DNA from: Thamnidium elegans
Taxonomy: Eukaryota; Mucoromycota; Mucoromycetes; Mucorales; Mucoraceae
DNA: 64,000 nucleotides
NCBI GenBank assembly: GCA_025201345.1
Contig: JAIXMG010000027.1
Coordinates: forward strand, 27,501-91,500
Reading direction: 5' to 3'
In this document: piece after piece, positions 24,901-39,343 of the stretch
Layout of the letters: each line of letters opens with the position of its first letter
How positions within the stretch are numbered: position 1 is the first letter of the stretch
Translations under genes and position numbers: made by a program
Notes under the pieces: model-generated
Databases searched by the model: none
Told to the model about the DNA's origin: nothing
The model's input: the letters and a program-made list of their open reading frames with translations, nothing else

Positions 24901-24973
24901 TTTACTAGAGTTTTTCCCTACAAGTATGAAGGAACCAAAAGGAACTTTGGTGGATGCTGTCAAAATTTCTTAG
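21911..24973 (+). CDS. Muskelin (discoidin-like, LisH/CTLH, kelch)
   Basis: Muskelin is a kelch protein of the CTLH/GID-type ubiquitin ligase in animals and is involved in cytoskeletal and trafficking processes. Predicted exons: 21911-22202, 22264-22293, 22364-22441, 22495-22553, 22608-22745, 22807-23074, 23140-23305, 23364-23553, 23618-23784, 23850-24473, 24528-24802, 24864-24973 (798 aa; vertebrate ~735). The N-terminal discoidin-like part has YAIYDQSS, QSSRWSSG, FKVFGG, NYSIWYVEIRGI. LisH/CTLH-like helices follow (ETIRLCLKHFRQKN). Kelch repeats then run from GGHQ...LLGGWDG through GPSARSCH, FGGR, FGGQRAKECLKDL to YTHQMVYN..FGGHPGD. The C-terminus ends FFPTSMKEPKGTLVD as in the family. Exon 2 is only 30 nt. 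Confidence 0.95.
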
Positions 24974-25171
24974 TTTTTTTTTTTTTTTTTTTTTTTTTTT
25001 TCTCTATAATTGAAGATATGTGAAATAAAAAGCGTTTTATAATTAGGGTAACTATTTTATCTACTTCTAACGTGTACAAAGAACAAGTAAAAGTATTCAT
25101 GATAATGTATTTAATAAAATGTAATCTACTCTTTACTCTCTCGTAGGTCCGTCTCCTGATATTACTTTTTG

Positions 25172-25463
25172 TTTAATCTTATACTTCTCTTAACTTATAA
25201 AATATCTTTAAATCAAGCTCTTTTATTTTGTATTTGAATTCCCTAGTACTTAGGAAACAGGAACTGGTGCTCACTTAAACTTACTATTACCTTTTATTTC
25301 TCTACCACATATTGATAAAAAAGTGTTACACGAATGACTACACACACTTCCTTATTTCCGAGAGAAAACAAAAGTGAAAAGAGTGGGATTTGAACCCACG
25401 CCTCCGAAGAGATCACGACCTTAACGTGACGCCTTAGACCAACTCGGCCATCTTTCCTTAGTG
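25172..25463 (-). repeat. Inverted-duplicate tRNA-Leu locus, copy 2
   Basis: Minus-strand counterpart of 17211-17595. The tRNA is identical; the flank has diverged by substitutions and indels, so the duplication is not recent or selection is confined to the tRNA. The arms are about 7.6 kb apart and enclose kynureninase, the Zn2Cys6 gene and muskelin. Confidence 0.85.
25375..25457 (-). tRNA. tRNA-Leu(AAG), copy 2
   Basis: Reverse complement is base-for-base the same 83-nt tRNA as copy 1, including intact A and B boxes, anticodon AAG and long variable arm. A run of T follows on the transcribed strand (AAAA at 25370-25373 on plus). Lies 3' of muskelin on the opposite strand. Confidence 0.96.
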
Positions 25464-26069
25464 ACAAAGTGACCAATTTAAAATATATATTTCAAATATC
25501 AAAATGTTGTCAGAAAGTCCCGTGTATGATACATGATTGGATAATATCAGTATATATTTAAGGTGTGACAAAGCTTGGAATTCATACTTAGTAAAAAAAA
25601 AGTTTCTTATTCTTAAAAAGTCTGCACTAAATCCTTAAATTGGTAGAGAAATCGCTGTATTTTTAGCGATATATGAATTTTTTTTTGCTACATGTGTTTT
25701 TATTGAGAAGTATATAGGATAGATATTACAACCTTTTTCGGGTCACGTATCTAATAAGATTACTGCTTTCTGGCCGAAAAAAAGAACGTACTGATAAGAA
25801 TCCTCAAAAGAGGAGACAGAAAAAATTCCCCGTTAACTGTATCAAAACAAGTCGTCGGCACTACCAACACAACAAACCGTTTATTAACTGAAATGAAAAG
25901 AATAAAATAAAATATTAACAGTATCCTTAAAATAGCATAAAATAATCCTTGCAAAATATGTTCCATGTATGTGACTTGGTATTGTTTGGTTAAAATGGGG
26001 GGAAACGCGTTTTTTAATTTTCAAAATAGATCCTTTTTTTTATTTTATTTTCAAAAACGAATATTAATA
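25464..26069. other. Intergenic region upstream of the Acinus-like gene
   Basis: No gene seen. An upstream in-frame ATG at 25965 would extend the next protein by 35 residues, but these are hydrophobic and unlike the family, so I place the start at 26070. Confidence 0.4.
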
Positions 26070-27412
26070 ATGTCTTCAATTGATCCATCTTCGTTAAAAG
26101 TAGTTGATTTACGTGCTGAACTTAGTAAACGTAATTTACCAACCAAAGGAAAAAAAGACGAGTTAATCGAGCGTTTAAACGAAGCTTTGGAATTGCAAAG
26201 TAACCAAAAGTCTGTTGAACCATTGATCGAACAGCCAAAGGAACAAGTAGGTGAGGAAGCCTCGATTGAGAAACAAGACGTTTTTAACGATTCAGAAGAG
26301 AAATTGGCCGAAAAAACAGAAGAAGCTCCTATTAAATCAACAAAAGAAGAGGTTGATACGCAACACGTAGAACAGTCCGCAGAAACTACTACCGAAAAAT
26401 CAAATGAGCTTGCTGTTGAAGAGGCTGAACAAGTAAAGCAAGATGTTACTGCTCCTTCTCAAGAAAAGCCTAAAGAAAGTAATGTCGTAACGCCTAAACA
26501 AGAAATTATGGACACTGATAGAAATGCAAAGAGAAGACTTTCAACCGGAAATGAAAGAACAGAAGGTAAAATAATAAACTGTTTTTATCATTTTTTTTTT
26601 ATACTGATCCTTTTCTTTTTTTTTTTTTTTTATCTGTAATAGAAAAGAGAGCCAAGATTGAAAGTAAGGATTTTGAAGGAATCGAAAGTTCAGCTATATA
26701 TGTAAAGGGATTCGTTCGACCTTTGATTATTAGAACTGTTCAAGAACTATTTGGAAAGTACGGTAAAATCAAGCGTTTTTGGATGGATTCTATCAAGACA
26801 CATTGTTACGTCGTTGTAAAGTATTTATTATTATTATTATTTACGTTAAAACTAAGATCTTATTGTTATTAGTACGAAACAGACGCAGAAGCTAAATCAG
26901 CATTCGCTGAAATTAACGGTATTGTATTTCCCAAGGACACCGGTAAAGTACTTACTGTAGGTGGCCTCACTCCTGAACAGGTTGAACAATTAATTGAGCA
27001 CGAACAATCAGCTGCTGAAAAACGTCTTCGTGTTGATTGGGAAGCCTCTGTTGAAAAGGTTAAATCCGGTGCGACTTTACCTTCTTCACCTATTACTGAT
27101 AATGCCAGAAAATCTCGTTCTATTGGAATGGGTCAAATTGCAAAACAATTAGCTCAAGGTTTGCTTAATGAAAAAAAAAAAAAAAAAAAAGAAAAAAAAA
27201 GATAAAATTTATGCTAACGCAATTTTTTTTTAGCTGCTGAACCAGTTGCTACTATGTCAAGACATGTACATGTGGAAGCTGTACAAGAACCTAAAGAGCG
27301 TACATTAGAGGACTTATTTCGTAAGACAAAGGCACTTCCTCATCTTTATTATCTCCCTGTTTCCGATGAAGAGGCCAAAATTAAGTTGAATAAACTTCAA
27401 AACGTCGCGTAG
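26070..27412 (+). CDS. Acinus-like SAP-RRM-RSB protein (ASAP complex)
   Basis: Acinus joins RNPS1 and SAP18 in the nuclear ASAP complex, a splicing and exon-junction accessory. Predicted exons: 26070-26565, 26643-26815, 26873-27158, 27234-27412 (377 aa, much shorter than animal Acinus). A SAP DNA/RNA-binding domain lies at residues ~7-42 (LKVVDLRAELSKRNLPTKGKKDELIERL). An acidic Glu/Gln-rich linker follows. The RRM-like domain runs from ~180 (IYVKGFVRPLIIRTVQELFGKYG ... THCYVVYET). The C-terminal RSB motif TLEDLFRKTKALPHLYYLPVSD binds RNPS1-SAP18 in the family. The domain order is diagnostic. Confidence 0.9.
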
Positions 27413-27815
27413 GTACCATCATTTTTAAAAATGTATAGTTTAAAAAAAAGAAAATAAAATTGCTGCATATATATCCTTTCAAACATAAAAAAGGAATACT
27501 ATCTGTGTATATTATAGCGCGAGTAGTTATTTTACGGGTAATTGTAATTATGAAATGTACTTCATGCAAGATACGATGAGAGATGACTCCTCTTATTCTT
27601 TCATCTTCAGCGTCTTTTTATTGAATTTATCCCACATTATGGCAAGATAAACAAAAAGAAATACATTGAAACTTATATAATGCACTATTCTCTTCTTTTA
27701 ATATGTAGTTTTGTAATCATTGCTTTTTATTATTGATGTAACATTAATACTCAGCCAAATAAGAGACGTGGCTTGTTAAAAGCGATTCAAACACCCTTTT
27801 CTTTTTTAATAAAAT
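27413..27815. other. Intergenic region before MED7
   Basis: About 400 bp, AT-rich; carries the 3' end of the Acinus-like transcript and the MED7 promoter. No distinct element recognised. Confidence 0.35.
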
Positions 27816-28714
27816 ATGGATGACCAACAATCAGCTAGAAGTGCCTGGCCCGACCCACCAGCCTATTATAAAAGATATACGCAAGACAATGTGGACTTAC
27901 TCAAAGTAGCAAAGACAACTGGTGTCTTTCCAGAGATGGCAATCTCAACACCTTCAGTTCCTGAATTCCAACTACAAGATCTTGAACCACCTTCACCTCC
28001 AACTGACGAATACACTGTTTTTGATCAAAAGTGGCAGGTAATATAGATTGTCTTGCCTTTGCTTTTTTTTTTGTTTTTGTTGTTGTCATTGTTAACGAGT
28101 TATTTGTAAATAGATTGATGACCATCTTCCTACTTTGGATGAACTTGGTGTTAAACAATTGTTTCCTGAGACTCCCATCGGTAAACTTTATATATAAATA
28201 TATAAAATACCTTTACATATATAAACTAATTCTGTTTAGATCGAGTACAAGAATTAAAACGTTTGAATAGATCCTTAATTGTACAGTTTTTAGATTTGTT
28301 GGATGTATTGGTGAATAATCCCGAAGAAGTAAAGTCGCAGATATAGAAAAAAAAGCAATACAAGTTTACTTATTTATTTTTTAGTTTGGTAACAGTATTG
28401 AGAATATCAGTACTATATTTATTAATATGCATCATATTTTAAACGCGTATCGACCTCATCAAGTATGCTGTAATTTAATGGAATAGTGAGAGTAAAAAAG
28501 TCTAACATATATGTATTAGGCTAGAGAGACATTAAGGTTACTAATGGAGAATCAGTTGGCAAGGAAACGCGAGCAAACGGCTGAATTAAGAGCGTAATAT
28601 TGATTTTTTTTTTAAAAAAAAAGAGGAAAAAGCCTCGATGACTAAAAAAAAAACTTGCTTTTTTTAATGTGTAGTAAATCGAATGAAGCAAAGAGTTTCC
28701 TTGAAGGACTTTAA
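27816..28714 (+). CDS. MED7: Mediator subunit 7
   Basis: Middle-module subunit of Mediator, which links activators to RNA polymerase II. Predicted exons: 27816-28037, 28114-28180, 28240-28328, 28385-28462, 28520-28593, 28675-28714 (189 aa). Family features in order: WPDPPAYYKRYT near the N-terminus, PPSPPTDEY, DDHLPTLDELGVKQLFPE, then the long helix DRVQELKRLNRSLIVQFLDLLDVL. The signature IFINMHHILNAYRPHQARETL closes the core. A GTAATA donor at 28594 overlaps an apparent stop; splicing to 28675 adds 13 codons ending FLEGL. Confidence 0.95.
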
Positions 28715-29094
28715 TGATAAAATGTTCCAATCTTGTACATACAGGATGAATTTGACGCTAGTTAAAAACATCACAATAATAAAAAAAGAAACATCAGTCA
28801 AAGTGCTGGATAATTGTATACTCTACAATTGATGTTTATATTTTCTTTTGCAATACCAAGTTGACGTACTATACACATCTTACATACACAGGGAAAACCC
28901 GTCTCTTTACTTTTTTTTTATCCGTCGAAAACAAATACTAAATAATATAATACCTTGATGCTTTTGTTTGTGTGTATTTTATTGCAGTCCACACTGCCAT
29001 ATTAATGGATATATGATTATCCATCACCATTAATCACGGGCGCCATTTCCAGAGTCTCCATTTCTTTTTTTTATCTCGTATCTTTTTTTTTGAC
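28715..29094. other. Intergenic region before AFG2B
   Basis: 380 bp with T-rich tracts just before the downstream ATG. No gene seen. Confidence 0.35.
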
Positions 29095-32032
<2,938 letters not shown>

Positions 32033-32198
32033 TACAAATGATTTTATATATATATATATTTAAGGGAAATATAATACAGTCGCATAATTTCAAAACACAT
32101 TTCTTTGCACTTGATAGTGATTAATAAATCAGATATTGGCCGTTTGACGACGTACCCAAATGATATTATAAAATGTTAATTTATACAAATATGGATTT

Positions 32199-32676
32199 TT
32201 ATTTTTCATTTGAATTCTGTACAGTATTATTTTTAGCTCTTTGTCTGGTCACTCTTCCCTCAAATATTTGAGGGGTCTCCTCCTCCTCCTTTACAGTTTG
32301 TACTTGTTCGGCATATTCTTTTTTAGTTACAACTTTCCTGTCAGATTTTACTTTGGCCTTAACTTCCGTCAAAGCCGTTTTTTCAGCCTTTCTCTTTAAA
32401 GATTGAACACTCTTTCGGCCTTTGGTCTCGGTTGTCTCTAAATTATCTTTGGCAGGTATCCATACTTTTTCATTGACAGGTTTTAAATCATACTTTCTAT
32501 ACAAGTGAAATACTGCTTGTTCTTTTTTAAGTTTAGGTTAGTTTACATTATAACTTTTTTTTTTGTATGTATAAACTTTACCCTTGTCTTTGGCTTCAAT
32601 CATAAGATCAACATCGTCTGTGGTTGGCGGTAGAAACTACATTTTGAAGCGTAAGTTTTAAGTAATTTGTTTATAG

Positions 32677-32710
<34 letters not shown>

Positions 32711-33910
32711 GAACTCGGTCGCTATGAGCTCTTTGCTCCATTATTGTAACCGCACCACGTCTAGATTCTGAATAATGTTGCTGTAAAATAAATTAGATAA
32801 CGGTGTATATAGTACATTTAAGATTTACATTACTTTAGGTTTGATTCCTCTGTCTGTCCAAGTTTTGTTAATCTCGGGCAACAGACTAATTAAATCCGTA
32901 ACATTTCCAGGGTTAATACTAGAGATATAATTTCTGTTAGTAATCTACAAGGGTAAATAGTTTTTTTTATCCTTTGTAGTCTTACTGATGATGATGCCTA
33001 CACAAAAAACAAAAAAAACAAACAAAAAAAAACAATCCTTTAGTATTTTGGATATTCAAAATGTTATATTCAATTTAGAATTTACCAATCTAAAACAAGT
33101 GGGATACCTAGCTTTTTACATATAGGTAACAGATCTGATACTGAGTAACCAAGTTCATCATTTTCTAATACCAATCTTCGTATAATATTTTCCGGTAATT
33201 TTGTATATTCCGCTTCAAATCTCTATAGAAATAAATGTTGAAGATAACTACTGTTTTTTTTTAAAAAGAAAGAAAAACCTTACAGCCAAAGCAGATTGTC
33301 TATCACCTACAGAACATGTTGGTTAGTGTTTTTTTGTAAAGGTAATATTTTGGTATAATCGTACCGTAAACTCCTCCCATATGACTTAATTCGTTCATAG
33401 CTTGTTTTTAGTCGTTTACAAATATACTGAGATAATAATTTTACTTACATTATCATGACGGAATCTTGATCCAAACCCATCAAATCCATCATACGAGCGT
33501 GATCTAAAAGAGTTGTTAATTTTTCGTGGATATTTCAGATGGTACTTACAATCTAATTCACGAATAGTATTGGCAACGACTTTAGGAGTAAGAGATACTA
33601 ATTGGTTATACTGTCCCGGATGCATAGTCTAAAATAATCAGTTTTTTGGCCTAATTCATTTATACATATACTTACCAGCCGCTGGTTAAACTCTTTCGCC
33701 AATACACCAATTTCTGATAATTCGTTCTCTGCGAAATCAATATTATAACTAAATTACGCATAACTTTTAGCAAGTGTATATATTTCAGCAGTGAATATAT
33801 AACTTTTTTACCCTGCTTTTTCGTGGCTTGCGAAAGGGAATATATCACTAGAAATCCGCATGAATTTGATTTTGTTTTCTGTGTTGTAGTTTTTTTTAAT
33901 AAACGATTTG

Positions 33911-33948
<38 letters not shown>

Positions 33949-34457
33949 ATACCTTCATTCCATTTGATCATTGTTTTCAAATCAGCTATATTCTAAGTTT
34001 TTTTTTTTTTAAAAAAAATGTCAATAAAAAAAGGTTATCTATTTAAGGATGATGTTACCAATAATGCAAGTTCTCTAACATATCCTTCACCTTTTTTCTC
34101 TACCGTATCTAATCCAAGTTATAAGTATGGATGAAAAAGGTCAGAAATAATAGCTTACCTAAGCGACAGGTTCTTGCACTAAATACAGATGGTTTTTGTT
34201 TCCTCAAATAAGTGTTTATGCATCTGTCAAAAAAGCAATATTAGAATAAATAAAAAAACAAGTCAAATGGGTTTTTTTTACGCATATCCAAGACGTCCTT
34301 TGAATTGAGTTGGATTGGGATGAACGTATCGAGGAGTGTCGATTAACTGGTTAAGTCTGTCTTCCGTTTTAATGGTGGGTTCTTGTTTAGGTATATACTC
34401 GTCAGAGAGAGGAGATACGGACCTTTTAATAACTGTCTTTGGCAATTTAGACACCAT
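32199..34457 (-). CDS. uve1: UV damage endonuclease (UVDE/Uve1)
   Basis: Metal-dependent endonuclease that nicks 5' of UV photoproducts, giving a repair route independent of nucleotide excision. Sixteen predicted exons: 34457-34282, 34223-34159, 34108-34059, 33992-33953, 33878-33812, 33748-33676, 33628-33550, 33503-33449, 33384-33365, 33306-33284, 33222-33086, 32997-32986, 32933-32834, 32780-32709, 32636-32582, 32521-32199 (448 aa). All phases close. Motifs: RLGYACINTYLRKQKP, ARTCRL, MRISSDIFPFASH, RLTMHPGQYNQL, MGGVYGDRQSAL, ENDELGYS, PLVLDWHHH and RAHSD, all matching the TIM-barrel family with its His/Asp/Glu metal ligands. The HHH lies mostly within a 12-nt exon. The C-terminal ~100 residues are Lys/Glu-rich. 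A (AT)n run lies in intron 4. Confidence 0.9.
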
Positions 34458-34609
34458 AATTTTATAACACTACTAATACAGAAAAACAAAACAAAAAAAG
34501 AAAAAGTAAAATACTTTTTTTTATTAAAAAAAGTATCGATTTATTAATGTACAGAATTATCGTGTCATCTCGCCAATAAACCCGATCTGGAGAGAATGTG
34601 TGACTTAAT

Positions 34610-36132
34610 TTATCGGAAGCAAGGTTCATTTGGAAGATCTTGTTTTCTATTATACTCTAATGCATGCTGTAAAATATCGTCTGCGCTAGTGATGGTTCTA
34701 AGATTAAAAAAAAAAATCCTTGTTAGTAATCCTTGTTAGAAATACATTTAATATAATATATTTACTTGATCTTATCTAACGGGTATTCTTTCTTTAATAA
34801 ATTGGCTAAAACTTTACCAGGACCAAAACATAAAAAGTCATCTATATCTTGTCCTTTACAGTAGTTTATACTACGTTCCCATTCAACTGTTGCTGTAACC
34901 TGCTCTACCAGACGTTTTGGAATTTCTTCTGCGCTAGTATACTAATATTTTTTTTTTACCCATTTAGTTTAAATAAATAAATAAATAAAATAAAAACTTA
35001 CGGGTTTTGCCGTCACATTAGATATAACTTCAACACAAGGCATTTCGATTTTGACACTCTTTAATGCGTCCTCCATAACAGCAGCAGCTTCTTTCATTAA
35101 AGAACAATGAAAAGGTGCACTATAATCCATAATCCATCATTAGTAATATGCTCTTATTCAATTGAACTCTCTTTTTTATACGTACGATACTGGTAAATCA
35201 ACAGCTCGAGCAGCAAATCTACGTTCTTGTAAAATACGAGAAGCTTGATCTACACCTAGACTTGTTCCACTAATAACAACTTGGAAAGACTGAAATACAA
35301 AATATTTAGTAAACTTGTAGCCAACCGAATAATAAACTACGTACACTATTTATATTTGCTAATTGTACCAACTCATTTTCTGGTAAATTTGCAATAATTT
35401 CCTCCATAGCATTTTCTAAATCGGCTAGTTTATCTTTTCGTACAACCAAAGCCGACATTGCAGTCTTGCCTTTTCTATCTGCAACTGCTCTGGTCATAGC
35501 CTCTCCGCGCAATCTTACCAAACGTACAGCATCGGTTAAGGACATTGACTTGGTAGCTACCAACGCAGTGTACTCCCCTAAAGAATGACCCAATGCATGA
35601 TTACATGCTTTAAAGATATCAAATCCAAATTCGGTTTCTAATACACGTAACATGGCAATTGAAGTAGTTAAAATGGCTGGTTGTGCATTTTGTGTCAGTT
35701 TCAATTTATCCTTTTTAAAAAAAAGAAGACCCGTTAGAAATAAGGCCCCTTCACTTATATATATATATATATATACCTGATGTCCTTCAAAAATAAGCGC
35801 ACGTAAGCCGGTACCGAGTGCCTCATCAGCTTCATCAAACACAAGTTTGGCCGATCTCGGATAAAGATTGTATAAATCCTTACCCATACCTACATATTGT
35901 GATCCTTGGCCTAAATTTGACCACAATGTTAATATTTTGTCGCAAAAAGAAAAATGTTAATGTTATTTTACCTGGAAAAAGAATGGCACGGTGAGAGCGT
36001 TCAATACCGGCAGTACTCTATTTAAGTTTTTTTTTTGGTTATCCCATATTTTTTTTTCGTTGTTGTATGTTATTTTACCATCCATGTTCGACGCCCAATG
36101 ACTTTAGGAACTTGTTTCTTTAAAATATTCAT
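34610..36132 (-). CDS. MCT1: Malonyl-CoA:ACP transacylase, mitochondrial type
   Basis: Loads malonyl groups onto acyl carrier protein in mitochondrial type II fatty-acid synthesis. Predicted exons: 36132-36079, 36017-35972, 35910-35777, 35710-35345, 35289-35186, 35119-35002, 34941-34766, 34697-34610 (361 aa). The N-terminus (MNILKKQVPKVIGRRTW) is basic and lacks acidic residues, consistent with a mitochondrial presequence. FPGQGSQYVGMG, the nucleophile elbow GHSLGEY (Ser near residue 121), LVRLRGEAMTRAV with the substrate Arg, and SAPFHCSLM with the catalytic His are all present. As a stand-alone enzyme it is distinct from the cytosolic FAS domain. Tandem on the minus strand, 152 bp upstream of uve1. 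Confidence 0.93.
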
Positions 36133-36502
36133 GTTTTTTTAAAAAAAAATAAAGAGGGGAGAAAAAGAAAATAATTGGGGTGTGGGGAAAATCATTGAGG
36201 ATTTGCAATCCTGAATATTTATCCGCCCGTTAAAGTTTAACTTTTTGTACTACCAAATGCATTGGTTGTCTTTTTTAAAAATCTCTATCAGCCTTTTATA
36301 ATCATAAAAACAGCTGTATAACAGAATAATCCCAATCCACAAGTAATGTACCTGAAAAAAATAATCCATTTCAGTACCAATCTATCCACTCCCAAATCAC
36401 TCCCAAAAAAAAAAAAGCTAGAGTATCTATCTATTGACATTGTAAAAAAAATATATATATGTTTAATGTAGAAAAAAAAAGAGAGAGAAAAGGAATAATA
36501 AT
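36133..36502. other. Intergenic region MCT1 to IMP3
   Basis: 370 bp, IMP3 3' UTR plus MCT1 promoter. Short A runs only. An open frame continuing from IMP3 exon 2 into here is intron read-through and is not coding. Confidence 0.4.
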
Positions 36503-37166
36503 TTACAAAAGATCGTAATCGTCCAACTATAAAAAAAAAGCAAGTTAGAGCAAAGTATATACATATAAAAAATAAAAAAATTACCTTGTCGTTGTATTTC
36601 ATAATCTTTCTCTTGATCTTTGAAGTATCAACCCAAGTGACATAATCTTCCATGGTACGGTTAACCAAGAAAGCAGGATCGGTAATAGTTTGAGGACCCA
36701 CACGAATATGACCTTGCTCAACAAATGTAACAGCTTCTTTCACAGTTTCGGCCATCTTTAAACGACACATAACAATAGGTAAACGTCTACGACAGAAGGC
36801 CGAAACATTCACTTTACGACAGTCTGAAAATTTGGTTGTAGCGGTAATAATACCCATATTATATAATTTCTCTAATAATGCCTTTTCTTGTTGACTACGG
36901 AAAGGATCACGGGCATCTAAAAGTGAGATCTTGTTGGCTAATTGTCTAATGCTTCCCACTAATTTATTATACCTATGAAAAATAAAATCAATATTTGACA
37001 AATAGATCTGTAATTTTTTTTTAATACTTTACTTGTGATAATCTTCTCTTTGTTGAAGAAAGTATCTACGGATAACCTTCATTTCACGTAAAGTATCTTC
37101 TTTCTTCCATTGTAAGAAATCGACCTTCTTTAAAAGCTTTTGTTCGTGGTGCTTCAATTGTCTCAT
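36503..37166 (-). CDS. IMP3: U3 snoRNP protein IMP3
   Basis: Nucleolar S4-domain protein that promotes U3 snoRNA-pre-rRNA pairing in small-subunit processing. Predicted exons: 37166-37033, 36972-36585, 36526-36503 (181 aa; yeast 183). N-terminus [20 protein letters not shown] and [18 protein letters not shown] match the family. The S4 RNA-binding domain is [32 protein letters not shown]. The end [23 protein letters not shown] is highly conserved. The last exon encodes only seven residues plus stop. Confidence 0.96.
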
Positions 37167-37816
37167 TGTATATTATGTTGCTTAATAAAAAAAAGTATAA
37201 AAAAAATGTTGAAAAAAATATTCAAGTAAAAAAAAAAAAAGAAAATTAAAAACGGTCACATTAAGCAATCGCGATTCAGTTGCCATAGTAATGAGATAAG
37301 AGTAACAAAGCAGATGATTACGATATTCCCCTGGTTCGTGAGATTAATATGCAACCTACATAATTGCCCAAAATTGACAGATAGCCGGGAGCAAGTGATA
37401 TGTAAAGCGGCATCAACAATTGAAATACTATTTATCATGCCATGCTTACACACTTTTGATAGTTTCTTTTAGATAGACGGAGTACTAACCAAGAAGTATA
37501 TGTCAGCTGAAATCAAATATATATTATAAAACCATTTGAGTCATAGTGATCCGATTATATAGCCATTGAATATCCTAATTAATTGTTTTTAAGACAGTAC
37601 GTAACAATCTATTTATTACTCTTAGCTGATTGCTATGTTTCAGTTGAATATCGAAACTTTTTAAAGGTCGGTAAGGTAAGCGGTCTGTTAAAAAATGAGA
37701 CTGCTTCTGATTGAAAGACGCTCTTCAGAAAAACTGCTTTATATTTCTTTTTCTTTTTCTTCGATTTCTTTTTCTTTTTGTTTTTAACTTTTTCTTCTTT
37801 GCTAAATTATAAAACT
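37167..37816. promoter_or_regulatory. Divergent promoter region (IMP3 / acyltransferase)
   Basis: 650 bp between two start codons in opposite directions. CTTTTT/TTTCTT pyrimidine tract at 37741-37800 precedes the plus-strand gene. No specific binding site identified. Confidence 0.4.
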
Positions 37817-39343
37817 ATGCCGCCTCAAGAGCCATTATTTCATGCGCCTAACCTTACGAGACCAGAGCATTCGTCAACTGAATCTTTGGATATGATGAGA
37901 AGTGATTATATTCAAGGTTCAATAAAAAAGTATGTATATAATAAAACCTGTCAAAAGAAAAAAAAAAATGTTCCTGTTTTAATAAAAATGTCACGCAATT
38001 GTAGATCTTGTAGTACTGAATATACCCGGGAACAATTGGTAAAAAACTATAAAAATATATATAAGAAAAAGCTTTTAATTTAATTATATTGTAATTATCA
38101 GTTGTCATTTGCAAAATGCTTTACTACCGACATAGTAACGAGAAGCAATCGATTTATGGAGATTTTGGATTGGATTACTGCAGTGCCTAGTGCTATTATT
38201 CGTTACACTATTTTATTTCCACTTCGGTGTATTACTCTAGGCGCATCTACTGTCGCATTCTTTGCTACTTTACCTATTGCAGTTACTTTGAAAAATAGCG
38301 ACTTAGTGGTATGTACCAATTATACACTGGTTACGGCATAATCAACTGATCCCATTCTTTTTTTATTTTATTTTATTGATAGTCACTTGCGGTTAAATAT
38401 TACTGTAAGGGTATCTTATTTTCCTTAGGTGTCAAAGTTAATTACATTGGAAAAAAGCCTGAATTAAATGAACCCCATGTGTTTGTCGTAAGTTAGATTT
38501 TCTCTTTATATTTATATAGCAAAATACTGACAGTTCTTTTTGTTTTATAGGCAAATCATACCTCATACCTAGATTATATTTTATTAAGTGCAAACAAATT
38601 CCCTCATGCTGTTGTCATGGCTAGACATGGTGGAGCGTTAGGTAAACAAGATATACTGCTACCAACAAATATATATATATATATATATATATGCTCATCG
38701 ATTACACAATTAGGATTCTTACAAAATAATGGATTAAACTATTTACATTCATTAACTTTTGATCGTGCCAATATAACAGAACGTAAAGAATTATCACAGA
38801 GGTAAACAAGAGAGAGAAAGAAAGAAAGAAAGAAAAGGACAACATTTTTTTTTTTATTAATACCTATTAAAAAAAAATAGCTTAAAGAAACATGTCGAAT
38901 CTTCAGATACTTGGAAAAACCCAATGATTATTTTCCCTGAAGGTACTTGTGTTAATAATAAATTCGCCATTCGTTTTCAAAAGGGTGCGTTTGAATTAGG
39001 AGTCAAAGTTTGTCCAGTCGGTATAAAGTAAGTTTATTTGGTTGTCAGAATATTACATGTGATAATTAAAAAGATTTATAGATATGATAGATACTTTGGT
39101 GATCCATATTGGGATACCCGTAAAGGATTTATGTATTATGCTTACTATAGAATGACGAGATGGATGACACCAGTTAATATTGTATATTGTGAGCCAGAAT
39201 TACCGAATAAACAAGAAGAACCTACTCAATACAGTGATCGTGTGAAGGACGTGATCGCCACTGCAATTGGGATTGAAAACGTTAACTTTAACGGCATGGC
39301 CAAGCGGGATTTATTAACTGCTTTAAGGGAATCTGAAAATTAA
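37817..39343 (+). CDS. Glycerol-3-phosphate/lysophospholipid acyltransferase, GPAT3/4-like
   Basis: PlsC-family membrane acyltransferase of glycerolipid synthesis, probably in the ER. Predicted exons: 37817-37929, 38005-38038, 38102-38308, 38383-38487, 38551-38641, 38714-38801, 38881-39027, 39082-39343 (348 aa; vertebrate GPAT3/4 ~435-456). A membrane stretch lies at ~70-100 (IIRYTILFPLRCITLGASTVAFFATLPIAV). The catalytic HX4D is ANHTSYLD (His156, Asp161), and the glycerol-phosphate motif is FPEGTCVNN. KYDRYFGDPYWDTRK...YYRMTRW is characteristic of GPAT3/4. Exon 2 is 34 nt and was found by phase. Substrate (glycerol-3-phosphate versus lysophosphatidate) cannot be settled from sequence. Confidence 0.87.

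Noticed and set aside
25294..25476. Minus-strand frame over tRNA-Leu copy 2
   Set aside because: It reads through the tRNA and its conserved flank; RNA gene explains the conservation.
25965..26069. Upstream in-frame ATG extending the Acinus-like protein
   Set aside because: Added residues are hydrophobic and unlike the family; the ATG at 26070 is followed at once by the SAP domain.
36288..36584. Extension of IMP3 exon 2 into a hydrophobic C-terminus
   Set aside because: The conserved IMP3 end is reached by splicing to 36526; the extension is intron and intergenic sequence.
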